Shown piece by piece: positions 12,794-23,940 of a stretch of DNA of 64,000 bases. The notes beneath the pieces are model-generated. The model searched no databases, was not told where the DNA came from, and saw only the letters and a program-made list of their open reading frames with translations. This stretch comes from Mesocentrotus franciscanus. Its lineage: Eukaryota; Echinodermata; Echinoidea; Camarodonta; Strongylocentrotidae. Where the stretch lies: the NCBI GenBank assembly GCA_037976565.1, contig CP137682.1:25859298-25923297 (forward strand), in the 5' to 3' direction. Each line of letters starts with the position of its first letter. Position 1 is the first letter of the stretch. Made by a program: the position numbers and the translations under genes.

Positions 12794-13707
12794 CACTGCA
12801 AAAACCAGAGTGTTAAATTTAACACCAAGGGTGTTAAATTTAACACTTTCTTGGTATCTATATCGTGCAACTCCTCTGGTGTTACTTAACACCATTTTCT
12901 GGAATTAGATAATTTCAATTCCACTTTTGGTGTTAATATTTGACAACTCCTACTGGTGTAGATTAACACCAATATCTGGAATCATAACAAATTCAATTCC
13001 ACTTTTGGTGTTTATATTCTTGTTGATCCATTAGAGATTTTTCTATGTATGTCTAATGGTCCCACATTCCATATTCCCTATTATCGACCATTATCGACCA
13101 GGGTAGAGGAACCAGTGGTAAACTGATAATTCATAATCGATGTTGGTAGCTGTCCACCAATAGGTATATTCTAATCTCCATTGCATTAACTCCATCACAT
13201 AGATCATTTGAAGTAAATTCAAGATTAACATGTATGTGGTACAGGCTGGTACACATATATATATATAATAAACATGCATGTTGTTTCTTGGTTAGTAATC
13301 ATATAATCAATATATCTATTGCTAAAACGTTAATATAATTGTAACAAGATCGGACATATAATCTATTGGTCAATAATTGCCAAAGGAAAATACAAATCAC
13401 AAAATTGATGTGCATTGTCATAATTTGCTTAACAAATCATGATAAATGTATTTTTCTGTGAACACGTGTAAAGTAATCATTAAGCGCGCGTACACTTTGT
13501 GAAAACTTATTCGACCAATCAACCGCCTTAAACGAAATCACGTGATGATACTTTCAACACCAAGCATAAACAACACCATGTTACTTAACACCCAGTAATT
13601 ATTAATGCATGCTTAAATCTGACAGGTGTTAAAAATAACACCAATGGTGTCAAAAAAATTCAATACCATACTGGTGTTAGAAATTTAACACCCTGGTTTT
13701 TGCAGTG
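12794..13707. mobile_element. TA-flanked MITE with GTGTTAA repeats
   Basis: 914-bp element bounded by TA on each side (12792-12793, 13708-13709). The terminal inverted repeats are CACTGCAAAAACCAG followed by RGTGTTAAATTT, matching at 26 of 27 bases. The sub-terminal zones contain many GTGTTAA/TTAACAC words. On the left a unit of about 84 bp (around TTCAATTCCACTTTTGGTGT) occurs twice. A TA duplication suggests a mariner-type element, but without a transposase the superfamily is not certain. Similar CACTGCAAAAA ends occur in many animal MITEs. Confidence 0.72.
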
Positions 13708-13709
13708 TA

Positions 13710-16298
13710 GATATATTATGTATAACATGATTTTCGGGTAGGTGAATTCGTGGGGTGAGAGCGAATCTGGTCTAGCCTAATTTAGATACAGAACACGTAT
13801 TTTCAAGTCCATTGGTTTCAGTTGCATTCTTTTGGTTGCAAAATGTAAAATTTTAAATCTCTGAAATTTCTAGCTATTGGTTGCTAATTGACGTGAAAAT
13901 AAATTACATTCTGAGGCTGTTTTTATTGAGAGTCCCATTTATATTTTTCAAGTGCAACTTTTTTTTTTGCTTAACGTCGACTCTTGTTTTAAAGTTTTCT
14001 TTCCATCAATCACGATTGCCTTTTGATTTCATGGTCCATCCATTGAACCCACCTCACATTTCCTCTGGCCTACATCTATATTTTATTAAGATCATTGTTG
14101 GTATCTTCCTGTAGCATTTTATATATGATACTTTCATTACTTTGGCATCTTCAAAGCAAACATTCCTGATCACACACTCCTAATCTACGCGGAGTCCTGC
14201 ACAATATCATTACGCTTGGAGGTTATCAAAATAATGCACACGATTAGCTGAGACAGACGATCGTTGAGGTAGAAAATTGATTTTTACACCCATCATCACC
14301 ATCACGAAACAGCTCAGTTTTCGCTAGATGTGATCTGCGTGGACCTTTCTTTCCCCTTGATTCCTCCCTTCGACCTAATCATTAGTTTGATTTGTTATCT
14401 TGTCTTGATGTTTGTAGGAGATTAAAACTATTGCTTGAAGCTCAGATCTAGAATTCAATGTCTCTATTACGAAGTTTCACACAAGTTGAAAGTAATCAGA
14501 ATGATCAAAGAGTGACGGACCGCGGAAACATAACAAGAGCAAAGATTGGCAGGGGTCGTTGAATTGTGGATGACTTCCTGAAACGTGCGGAATGTTGTGA
14601 TAAATGTTTTCAACTCTGATGTTATTAACAAAGTTTGGATTTGATGCCGCGGGAGAAAAGTCTTGGGGTTACTAACATGAGGATTTATCAGTACATGCAC
14701 TGTTCGAAATATTAAGATACTACTTTCAATTAATTCTGATTATGTCAATTTACCTTATTAGAGAGCGATAGCTGTAAATAGAAATGTTTGGAAAAGGATG
14801 TACATAAATTGCAAAAATAGTCCATATGTCAAACCGATCTCGCGTTTTGAGGAGCAGACAGTTGTCGATAATTTCTTTTAATGCGTTAATATTCAATCGT
14901 AGTTGACAGGAAAACCAATGTCGAGTGAAAATGAGTCACCAAAACAAATTGTATAAGCAAAAACCTATCATATGCTACGAGGTTGAGAGGAATATAAAAA
15001 GTAATATTTATTACAGAAGGACAAATTATATATTTCAGTTCCCTTTCTTCATGATATGGCGATATTCTCCTCTCAAGTAGATATGAACGTATTCACTTCT
15101 CTGTATAAACAGCACCCTTCTTGTGATAATGTTTCAGGGCTATTTTATGTTCATTGTAATGTATGTATAATCACTTGACAAATATTGATAATTGGACAAG
15201 ATTTATCATCATCATCATTTTTTTATATTTGTCGCTTTAATACCGGATTGATATACCTCTCCGAAAGGAAGTAAAGGTTATGGGTAGAGGGTATTGATTG
15301 CATATGAGTGCTATTTGAGCGATTAAGACCATGTGTGTCATGACTTTTGACTTATTGTAAACGATTCATTCTCCCTAGCGGTGTGACGCGCGTGCCTCTT
15401 AATCACTGTGTACTAAGGTTACGGTTATCACCAGGTATTTGTTACGTCATTTAAATATTCATCGGTTTTATGCTTCCTCGGCGAGTAACGCGCCTGATGA
15501 AGGAATGAGTTACAAGATGCGTTTATTCATTGCGATTGTTTCTGTTCGATTGGGTGTTTTTTAGTTGTATGTTTGTTTGATTGTTTGTGCTTGTTTGTTT
15601 GTTTCTTCAAAGTTTCTCAGTTCTCACTCGCAATTGGATAATTGTTTTCGATATGTTTTCTTCTTCTCAGTGTGTCTGTAGTGGATTCATTATTTTTCGT
15701 TATTTTTCAAATCATAAGTTCGCCAACTGATGGACCGATTTAATCAATCAGTCACTCAACTATCGTCAATCACTACTCACTCACTCGCACACTCACTCGC
15801 TCGCTCACTCACTCACTCACTCACTTACTCGCTCACTCACTCACTCACTCAATCAATAACTCGATCAATCGATCATTCAATTCATTCAATGGACCAGTTT
15901 CGTAAGAAGATTGAATTCGATGGGTATGTCATTCCTACATGTAAGTGCCACATTACGAATGACTTCATTCACCTTATACAAAAAAATAATTGTGTTTCAT
16001 TAGTCAGAATGCAAATTACATACATTACGTGTTGTTAAGTAGGACAAGCCATAATGTTTGTCCGACCTAGCAACAACTAATATGTGCAGTTTGAATTCTG
16101 ACTATTGAATGTAGTAGCTCGTCGGTCGGTAAACGTGGATAAATGTGAAAACATTTTGAAAATGGCTATTAATCAACCACATAATCAATTAACCCATAGC
16201 CCACTGGAACTGGGTGGTCCCTGTACACATAATATTGGAATTAGAGAATTCAAGAGTTAACAGGTTAATTAATCAACTCACCCATCTCTCTTTTACAG
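13710..16298. other. No gene seen upstream of the Ig exons
   Basis: AT-rich sequence with GTTT repeats (about 15549-15605) and ACTC repeats (about 15776-15852). No further Ig exon with phase-1 borders was found here, so upstream exons of the Ig gene may lie before this window or were missed. Confidence 0.4.
15776..15852 (+). repeat. ACTC tetranucleotide repeat
   Basis: Imperfect ACTC/GCTC units; the serine- and histidine-rich frame is an artefact. Confidence 0.8.
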
Positions 16299-16489
16299 TT
16301 CGACATCACGTCCGTCCCCCTGTCATCGTGGGATGTTCTACCGACCTCAGTAAGGAGAGGTCATGCTGTATACGGTCCCACCCACCTAAATCCGTGCACA
16401 ATATCACATGTCAGATGACCGGTGTTCGGCCTGGATACAGGCTATGGTGGACGGAACATAAGATAAGAATACCAGCTAAAACTATCAAG
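16299..16489 (+). CDS. Ig-like domain exon, N-terminal half
   Basis: Internal exon of 191 bases. It starts after a good acceptor (CTCTTTTACAG) in phase 1 and ends at a consensus donor (AAG|GTAAGAG) in phase 0. The peptide runs from RHHVRPPVIVGC to IPAKTIK. It shows a B-strand cysteine in NITCQMTG and a C-strand tryptophan in YRLWWTE, the usual core of an immunoglobulin-like domain. Two more cysteines (SCCIR) lie before the B strand. It joins in frame to the exon at 17432, which supplies the F-strand cysteine. The pair is a 113-codon module with phase-1 ends, the standard shape of a shuffled extracellular Ig module. The gene is not identified and no signal peptide or membrane exon was found. 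Confidence 0.62.
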
Positions 16490-17163
16490 GTAAGAGGTAG
16501 AACTTTTGTTATACCATTGGTGTAGGTACGGGGGGTACAAGGGCTCGTCCTACCACATCAAATGCCCCTCCCAGCTCCCCAAAAAAAAAAAAATGAGGTA
16601 AAGACTAAAAGTGTGGTGGAAGGGAATGTGGCGAAAAGACGTTACGACCCTCATACATTCTCCCCTACCAAGTGACCTTCTTAATTTTGATATTTCATAC
16701 ATCGAGTAAAATTGGAGCCCCAAGATTCTGGCCCCACCTCCATGTCTGGACCCTTGATACACCACTTTTAAAGGTCAGAATCAAAACATGATACATGTAC
16801 TTTAAAAAGACGACCTCACTTCCTGAATATGAGATGGTGGATATACCCTCATTATGTGATAGTGATTACCAGAACATCGGTAATCTCACAACAGGGGGGG
16901 GGGGGAGGGCTGGGCTGGGCTGTAGCCCCTTGTCTCGTACTCTTATACTTATCATTTTGAGACTGACATCCATCATGGGCTCTGGGGACACTAATCTTGC
17001 TTGATATATGACATGCAATATGTTCAAATAAAATAAGTGCAAATTAAAGTTTTAAAAAATCAAATCAAATCCATACGAGATTAAAGCTATTACTTAAGAT
17101 GTTGGTAACGAGGGAGAAGTCTAATGACATGTATTATCTTGAGATAAATATGACTGTCATTCT

Positions 17164-17310
17164 AGAGACCTAGTGGTGAATACGTCTCCTGACTGGATCA
17201 CAAGGTAAGAGGTTCAAATCCCTGCCACACTCGACCCAGATGAAATATTACTTCGCACCAGTAAAAAATGTTCCAAGGCAAAAAGACTATATGATACGGT
17301 ACACAAGAAA
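17164..17310 (+). mobile_element. tRNA-derived SINE remnant
   Basis: Contains an A-box-like CTAGTGGTGA and a B-box GGTTCAAATCC about 40 bases later, spaced as in a tRNA head, with non-tRNA sequence following. No cloverleaf is kept. It lies in the intron between the two Ig exons. Confidence 0.55.
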
Positions 17311-17431
17311 TTAATATTGCTCCTGTTCATGTTCCACATCATCATCACCCTCTAAATTACCACCATCGTCATCACCATCATCATCATCGTCATTGTTTTT
17401 CTTTAAGTTAATTCCTTTATTACCATTTCAG

Positions 17432-17579
17432 GTTTCGGACGAGAAAGACGGAACAAGGAGTATTGCTACTACCATTGAAGTGACCACTGGTTACTGGAAC
17501 AGGACATTAGTTTGTACTGCTGAAGGGTCATCTATAGGTGGCATCATCTCATCCTCTGTGTGCCTAGGACCTGACACAG
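17432..17579 (+). CDS. Ig-like domain exon, C-terminal half
   Basis: Internal exon of 148 bases after the acceptor TTACCATTTCAG. It starts in phase 0, matching the end of the exon at 16489, and ends in phase 1 at ACACAG|GTGACC. The peptide begins VSDEKDGTRSIATTIEV and contains WNRTLVCTAEGSS, a typical E-F strand region with the second core cysteine and a possible N-glycosylation site (NRT). It ends SSSVCLGPDT plus one base. The intron between the halves is 942 bases and carries a SINE remnant. Compatible phases on both sides and a complete Ig core across the junction support a real exon pair. The family beyond 'extracellular Ig-superfamily' cannot be told. Confidence 0.62.
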
Positions 17580-18612
17580 GTGACCCTTTGTTATCCCATT
17601 CTATTATTTCGTTATTTTGTTATACTTTATTTATTTCTTTTGTATCATAACCAACTAATTCAAGGATTAAAACAAATGCTCGCTTGTTTTTTTTTATCAT
17701 GAGGACTATTTTCTTCTCTTTATCGTCGTTTACTTATTTTGGAACTTGTTTTGTTTTTGTTAAAGTTATATTTGTTTTTCTTATATCTATAGTCCTCTCG
17801 TTCCCTTATAATTTTATTCAAAATCATTGTCACTTCATTAATTGATTTATTAGTCTTCTCTGTGTGCATGAAGTTGTTTTGACAAATGAGCGTGTTTTGT
17901 ATTTCACTCGTTGATCTAGTTCTCCTCTCCGAAGTCCACGCTCCGTTTTGTGGAGTTCATTTCCGTCAATACTATTTCTGTTTATTTAATCTTCGATATC
18001 TTATTATTCCTTTTAACTGTAAATACGTTGTTGCTGTTGATAACATTTGTTTTTAAGCATAACAAGATATTTTCTTCCTGTATAGTATCTCTTCTTTGGA
18101 AAAATTATTATACACAAGCGGCTATTACCCTTTGAACTTGGAGCAAGCACATAGGGGGATCCGAGCGGTGAAGGTCCAAATATCCTACCATGGAATTTGA
18201 TAAACTAGGATGGCATGATTGTCATTAAATTGAATTAGCTATCAATCAATTTCTAATATGGCCTCACCTCGGCAAAGTACCAAAAGGATACCTTGCATTC
18301 AGGCCATTGGCCCACTCACCAAGTTCAATATCCTGCATCCTGTGTATGAGAAACTAATTAGTTTGTTTATTAGGCAAAGTACAAAGGAAGCAAGAAACAC
18401 CCGCGCTGTATACACTAACACCTTGCAATTAAACGCCCAAAAGGTGTGCTCCGGCCCAACTATTGTCAACCGAACTATTGTCCGATGCGAAATATCGTTC
18501 GGGTAATATTATACTATTGGATTTGAATGTTTTCCATAAGAGCTAGACTTATTTACTACCAAATATTACACCAATATCAGACCGATATTTATTCAATTCA
18601 ACTGAATGTCGT
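17580..18612. other. Intron or intergenic sequence, no exon seen
   Basis: T-rich sequence after the second Ig exon. No further splice-bounded Ig frame was found. Confidence 0.4.
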
Positions 18613-18613
18613 C

Positions 18614-18628
18614 CAGAAGCGGATCCAG
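18614..18628. mobile_element. Lone hAT-like end
   Basis: CAGAAGCGGATCCAG resembles the ends of the element at 10107. No partner end was found nearby, so this is a truncated or strongly decayed copy, or chance. Confidence 0.3.
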
Positions 18629-18825
18629 GATTATATCTGAATGGGAAGGGGGGTGAGCAAAATGTTTGAAACAGTAATAGTCCACGGATATATTCAGCGC
18701 CTGCATGCCCTATGTACATTCAGATATATGGTAACTTACGGGTAGGCGCTTAACTTGATGTTTGCATCTAATGGCCGCATTCTGCGTACAACGCTAAAAA
18801 GATATGTATAAACAATTTTCAAACT

Positions 18826-18990
18826 CTCGATAACGTAACCGCGAGGTCCTGGGATCGAAACCAAGTCGATGCGCTAGTGCCCTTTGGTAAGGGATTAATC
18901 CTCATTACCAAGTCCCTTGGAGAGGACTTAAAGCCGTCGGTCCCTGGTTGCTTACTTACAAGCATACATATGTTTGTTAGCAGTCAGGTA
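18826..18990 (+). mobile_element. tRNA-derived SINE remnant
   Basis: A B-box-like GGGATCGAAACC is followed by a body with GTGCCCTTTGGTAAGG, TTAATCCTCATTACC and GGAGAGGACTTAAAGCCGTC, and a tail with A-rich repeats. I recall very similar bodies from echinoid SINEs; a Repbase search would settle it. Confidence 0.6.
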
Positions 18991-19359
18991 AAACAAAAAC
19001 AAAAAAACAAACGCTTCATTGATCCATTAAATTAATTTTCAATGTATTGTATGTCTGTTTTTGATGCATTATTTGAACTTTTCAGTCTGTACAAATATGC
19101 AAATATGGATATATCCAATGCCGCTCTTTTGACTTTGTAAAACATTCTCCAATTAAGCCATCCAGTTGGCTGCAAAAGAATTTTCCAATAAACCATTACT
19201 GATGCCATTGTCTAGGGCACCGGTATGTCAGAATGTGTATCTCCCCTTTTGGAATGCGTGTACAAGAACATCCAGACTGAATCAATACTACTTGAAGAAT
19301 TAACGGGAAACTTTCGGATGAAAGTAAAGATTTTGTGAGATCAGTCAAACTCTTTTGAA

Positions 19360-19660
19360 TCAATAAATGTCTGAAGGAGTGGAAAGAAGCGTAGTTTTCC
19401 TGTGCTTCCAAGCAGATGAATTGACATAATACTGTGCCATGTTGAGGATTTTTATTTTCCTTTGGTGCGCACTTAAACAATAACGCCTGGGACCACATAG
19501 TATAGGGCTATCTATCCCAGACGGACAATCATTCCTGCGATAGTCTCCTTCAAACTCACCTAGATGATCAACAAACACGGAGAATTGAGAGCCTATTGAA
19601 CACCGTCTCGAGAACAAAAGTAAACTGAATCCTTGGCTAAATATACGGTGGAGATGACAA
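19360..19660 (-). other. Minus-strand open frame, doubtful
   Basis: A frame of about 97 codons reads HLHRIFSQGFS, then RRCSIGSQFSVFVDHL, NDCPSGIDSPILCGP and onward to a stop at 19360. Its composition is protein-like, and a consensus donor (CTAG|GTGAGT, minus strand) occurs after VDHL near 19560. A second minus frame overlaps it from 19498. No family is recognised. It could be one short exon, a decayed repeat, or chance. Confidence 0.15.
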
Positions 19661-20083
19661 TACAGTCAGAGCGGTAATAGGTGTTTTTGCTCACCAATGA
19701 ATACAATTAATGGCGTTTGGGATTTGTTTGTATTGGTAGATAGTTTGTGGCCTTGCCGAGGGCGTATCATCATATTTTGGTCCACCTGTATGTACCTAAA
19801 TGAAGGCCGAAATGTTTTCAAATGAATCTATTTTTAGGTTTGTATCGTTATAACGATGTGGTCGGTACAAAGGTGTGAATTATTGAGGAAAGAGAAAACG
19901 CTTGTTGTGTCCTAAAAGTTCATCATGGGTAGTTCATCGTATTGTTTTTCCTTCTGTAGAATGCGCCGTCGTACTCGAACTACCAGGAAAAAGTCGAGAG
20001 ATCGTTTTTGTATTTTGTATAAATTATATTTGTTGACAACGTTTTGCTCTCCTGACGCCCTCCCCCTTTCCTACCCCTCCTTT

Positions 20084-20280
20084 GCTCTGTCTCTCTTTCT
20101 TTCTCTCTCTCTCTGGTTCTGTGTATGCGTGTTTGTGTGTGCGTGTTTTTGTGTGAGTGGGTGTGTGTGTGTGTTCGTGTTTGTGCGCACCCTCTCATTC
20201 TCTCTTCCTCTGTCTCTCCCTCTTCTCTCTGTCTGTCTGTCTCTCTCTCTGTCTATCTATGTATATATAATACATCCCAT
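20084..20280 (+). repeat. CT and GT microsatellites
   Basis: CT runs, then GTGTGT-type units (about 20118-20185), then CT again. Overlapping cysteine- and valine-rich frames are artefacts. Confidence 0.85.
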
Positions 20281-20388
20281 ACTATCTCCATCTCTGTATC
20301 TACCTGCCCCCTCTCAACCCATCAGTCAATCATGACAAGTGTCCTAATCCCTTTATCATCGTAATTGATACACACTAATAATTTCCAG

Positions 20389-20555
20389 CTGGGCATCTCA
20401 AACATGTTCCTCAACCAAGCCAGACCTAGTAGACACACACGGTCCTGTAGATGCTATGCTAGCTCACACCCGATGGGCGCCAAACCGCCCCTCAACGTAA
20501 AGCCCTGTAACTCAGCCCACTGCAATGAATACCCCCTAGTCGGATCGGCGATGAC
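20389..20555 (+). pseudogene. Possible damaged thrombospondin type-1 (TSP1) exon
   Basis: After the acceptor-like AATTTCCAG two frames each hold half of a TSP1 signature. The frame from 20390 begins W-A-S-Q-T-C-S-S-T, like the WxxWSxCSxTC start. The frame from 20389 carries HTRSCRCYASS and then KPPLNVKPCNSAHC, like the middle and the PCNxxxC end. The distance between the first and third expected cysteines is 41 bases, where about 45 is usual, so a net loss of about 4 bases would explain the frame change. The proposed end (GAC|GTATGT) is weak. A TSP1 domain after an Ig domain is common in extracellular proteins (UNC5, hemicentin, ADAMTS-like), which makes a link to the exons at 16-17.6 kb attractive but unproven. 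It could also be chance. Confidence 0.28.
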
Positions 20556-20699
20556 GTATGTCAAACCGATTCAGGGGCCTCGCCGTATTGGGCCTGGGGG
20601 GGGGGGTGTATAACAATCCTCATTACAATTCCTATGGGCAAATTGGAAGTTATTATAGATTGTGGGCAACTCGTAAAAAGTTATGAATTTTCATTTGCA

Positions 20700-20870
20700 G
20701 CAGTTATTTATTGATTCATTCATTCATTTATTCATTTGTGTATTCATTGATTTATTAGAATTTTAATTTATTTATTCATACATTACAACAACAAAATCTG
20801 TATTTCTTTATTTACTTATCTATTTATTTACATATTTATCATTTATTCATTTAGTTCGTTGGATTATTCA
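20700..20870 (+). repeat. TTTATTCA-type low-complexity tract
   Basis: Imperfect ATTT and ATTC units (TTTATTCATTCATT and similar). Confidence 0.7.
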
Positions 20871-20881
20871 TTCATGTTTCG

Positions 20882-21895
20882 CATTTTCTTCTCTTTTTTC
20901 CCATTTTGTTGGTGGGAAAAGAAATGCAAAAATCTGTCGTCAAACTTAACGACACCCACTCCCGTTAAAAAAAAGTTTCGTGACATCTCTAAATCTTCTC
21001 CAGGGTCCTGCGAAAGATTAGAACCTCTTCTTTCTCCATGGATCAATTAGCATTCTAGATAATGTCCTAGCATTAGTAAGAAGAAATTGATATTTCTTAA
21101 AGACACATTTTGGTGGCTGCCAGTCGCTCTCTCTTTTAAGTCTCCTCATCATTCCATTTTCTGTTACTCTTTTATTCTTCTTATGTTCTTCTTAATTTCT
21201 TTTTGTTTTGTTGGAAAAAGAAGTGTGAACATTCTGTCCAGGAAATATTGACGACACCCCGCCCGTTTAAAGGTAAAGACCAGTTTTGGAAACGCCCTCT
21301 CTCAAAAAATGAAATGGAAGCTCTCATCACCAATCATGTGAAAGAATATGTTTTGACTAATACGTGATGATACAAATTTTGCCGGGAAAGTCAGGAAACC
21401 GCCTAGTAATTGATATATTTGGTAAATTATTATATCTATTGGGACCAAATAGATATCGCGCACGTGGTCGCGTAGTCCCATATACATCTTTCTGTGTACA
21501 GTGCTTGTAACTTTACCAAGACTGGGCCAAATTTCTTATCATTTTGATGATTCCAGAACCTTGCAGTACATACCAGTACTTAAATGCTAGATGATCAACC
21601 TTTTCTGATCGATTCCACAACGTTTCTTTCACAATGCATGACCAGAACTGGTCTTTCTCTTTAATACTGGTTGAAACGCCCCTTAATCTTCTCTAGAGTC
21701 CTGCGAAAGAATTTAGAAATGGTTTAACGACGGTTCTGAATCTCCCCCAGGGTCCTGCGAAAGATTAGAACGTCTATCCTCCAAAGTCCGAAGGATCAAT
21801 TAGTATTCTAAATAACGACCTTCAATGAGTAGGAAGAAATTCATACTTTTCAAAAACACATTTTAATGACTTGCAGTTAGTCCTTCTCTTAAAAA
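20882..21895 (+). repeat. Diverged tandem repeat, one unit split by a MITE
   Basis: The word GGTCCTGCGAAAGATTAGAAC and its surroundings recur at about 21003 and 21750, with a variant (AGTCCTGCGAAAGAATTTAG) near 21696. The segment before it (TGTTGG then GAAAAGAA and GACACCC..CCGTT) occurs at about 20908-20967 and again at about 21209-21270. In the second unit a TTAA MITE interrupts the sequence exactly at CCGTTTAA. Confidence 0.6.
21271..21660. mobile_element. TTAA-flanked MITE inserted in a repeat unit
   Basis: 390-bp element between TTAA repeats (21267-21270, 21661-21664). Ends AGGTAAAGACCAGTTTTGG and, at the right, CCAGAACTGGTCTTTCTCT are inverted repeats (16 of 19). The uninterrupted sister unit near 20961 (CCCGTTAAAAAAAAG) shows what the site looks like empty. 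Partial copies of the 3' half occur at 30273-30473 and around 57050-57394. Confidence 0.7.
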
Positions 21896-22810
21896 AAAAA
21901 TTATGCTTTTATCGTGTTCATAGTGTTTGTAACTCATTTGTTGTTTGATTTTAATTTTAATTTTAAATTAATACAAATAAAATTTGTATAAGCCTTTGTA
22001 AATGATAAATCTCGTCAAATACCTGGAAATGTACATGATTAATATAAAGACGACGGAATTTAACATTTGGCTTTTTTTAAATTGGTATGACAGATACATA
22101 AACAAAACGAAAAAAGAAAAATAATGATACGAAAATAAGGAATGTCGGAACATGCTATAATCAAATAATAAAAGAAAATATTTCGCTTTTTGATTACCGT
22201 AACAAGATTTCTCAGCTGAAAGAAAACTTTCAATTCAATTTGTTGCTTAAATCTTTAAATCGTATACCCTCCGGTGAGAATTGTCATTATATCATTTAAG
22301 ACACGGGTGTAAATTGTAACATGTTAAATAAATTAGAAGATGATGAAGACAGGATCATGTATCATGCAAACGACCTTCACATTCTCTTTGTTCTCCTCTT
22401 TTTATGAATTATTGGTTCGAATCAGTTGAGGAAAGGCTTCTCGTTTATATAATTCGTCAATAGTTTTCCTATTGAAAAAAGAGAATTGGTATCTGTGATG
22501 TGTTAGTGTTAGTTTCATTTAGCTTAAAATCAATATCAACTAGACCTTAAGTAATTGTCTTTTCGATACAATAACTACGGTATGGAAATTACTTATAAAC
22601 GAATATTCGGAGAATGCAACAAAATACACTGCAACCATTAGTGTATTACTAAAGAGTATAAATGGAATACTTATATTTTTTATTTTAATATAACTGTTTA
22701 AAAATCCCTGTATATCTTGTGCAGGGGATAGGGGGGGGGGTCTCTTCAGTCAAGCTTTAACTACAGATTTGTCTGCTTTTAAATTCCTTTCTATAACCTT
22801 GTTTTTCAGA
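21896..22810. other. No gene seen
   Basis: Very AT-rich sequence; the minus-strand frame at 21968-22153 is hydrophobic by composition only. Confidence 0.4.
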
Positions 22811-22817
22811 TCAAATC

Positions 22818-22969
22818 TGGGCTCCGTCTTAAAAATTGTTGCGATTAATCGCAACTTATTTGTCATTAATATCAATCGCAACTATGTACATGTACATAAC
22901 CGATATAGGGGACTGCAAACTTGCGATTAATTAATTAATTGCAACTCCTTATAAAATGGGGCCCTGTCC
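22818..22969. mobile_element. Inverted-repeat element (TTGCGATTAATCGCAA type)
   Basis: Left GGGCTCCGTCTTAAAAATTG and right TCCTTATAAAATGGGGCCC are diverged inverted repeats. Each is followed inward by GTTGCGATTAAT-type words (for example the palindrome TTGCGATTAATCGCAA at about 22839). Sequences of this type are frequent in invertebrate and fish genomes. No target duplication could be fixed. Confidence 0.5.
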
Positions 22970-23668
22970 TCTCTTTCTTGTGCATTAAAAATATATATTT
23001 ATCTACTGCTTGCCCGTGTTTAAATCAGCTCCCTACATGAAGAAAAAAAAAACAATATATATGGAGATTAGATTGACACTTTAAGTGGCTTTATTCGAAC
23101 CTTTCAAGTGATTTTCGATCGCCTTCACCTTTTTCGCTCAAAAGTAGGTCGATGGAAACCGGAAGTCATTTACAGAAGCCTTGGAATTTATTGTTAGTAA
23201 TCATTTGTAATGTATTACTTCTTTCCCAGGACAGTAATAACTGTTCTTTTTTTGGGGTGCACGGGGGAGGGGGATTCCGCAATAGTTTCTGGAAAATCGC
23301 CTGAAGGATCTTTAGAAGACGACATCTTTACTCAGAAATACATTAGATATTCACCCGGTTAAGGTTTGAATAGAATTGGGGAGGAAATGTTTAATTTATC
23401 TTATATCAAGGCCCATGTGGAAAATAATAATTAACTATCTCGGAGTAACTTTGGTTTTTATGCGTGCGCTTACTTGTGAGTAGACTATGTTACCCACACT
23501 CTATTTACCTTTATAATTCTGATATTTTATGACAAAATTGAACTAATTATATTACATATGATAAATAAAATAAATATTTTAAAGAAGTATTGTTTGAGGC
23601 TTACATGTCAACTATAATATAAACCAGCGTGGAACCTAAAACATATACAAAGCAATATACTACTACTA

Positions 23669-23689
23669 TCATCATCATCATCATCATCA

Positions 23690-23772
<83 letters not shown>

Positions 23773-23850
23773 ATTATTATTATTATTATCATTAATAATT
23801 TAATTATTATTGATGTTGTTGTTGTTAAGAGAAGTAGTAGTAGTAGTAGC

Positions 23851-23915
<65 letters not shown>

Positions 23916-23940
23916 AGGTAGTAGTAGCAGCAGTAATAGT
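23669..23940 (+). repeat. Compound ATC-ATT-AGT microsatellite
   Basis: ATC units, then a long ATT run (about 23692-23770 and on), a short bridge with GTTGTTGTT, then AGT units to about 23935. Long poly-Ile, poly-Ser, poly-Val and poly-Leu frames on both strands are artefacts. Confidence 0.92.

Noticed and set aside
17164..17310. Functional tRNA gene
   Set aside because: A- and B-box-like words are present but no acceptor stem or cloverleaf can be formed; a SINE remnant fits better.
23230..23361. Possible phase-1 exon after CTTTCCCAG (TVITVLFLGC and onward)
   Set aside because: The frame passes through T- and G-runs, the donor is poor and no domain is visible. Phase agreement with the Ig exon alone is weak evidence.
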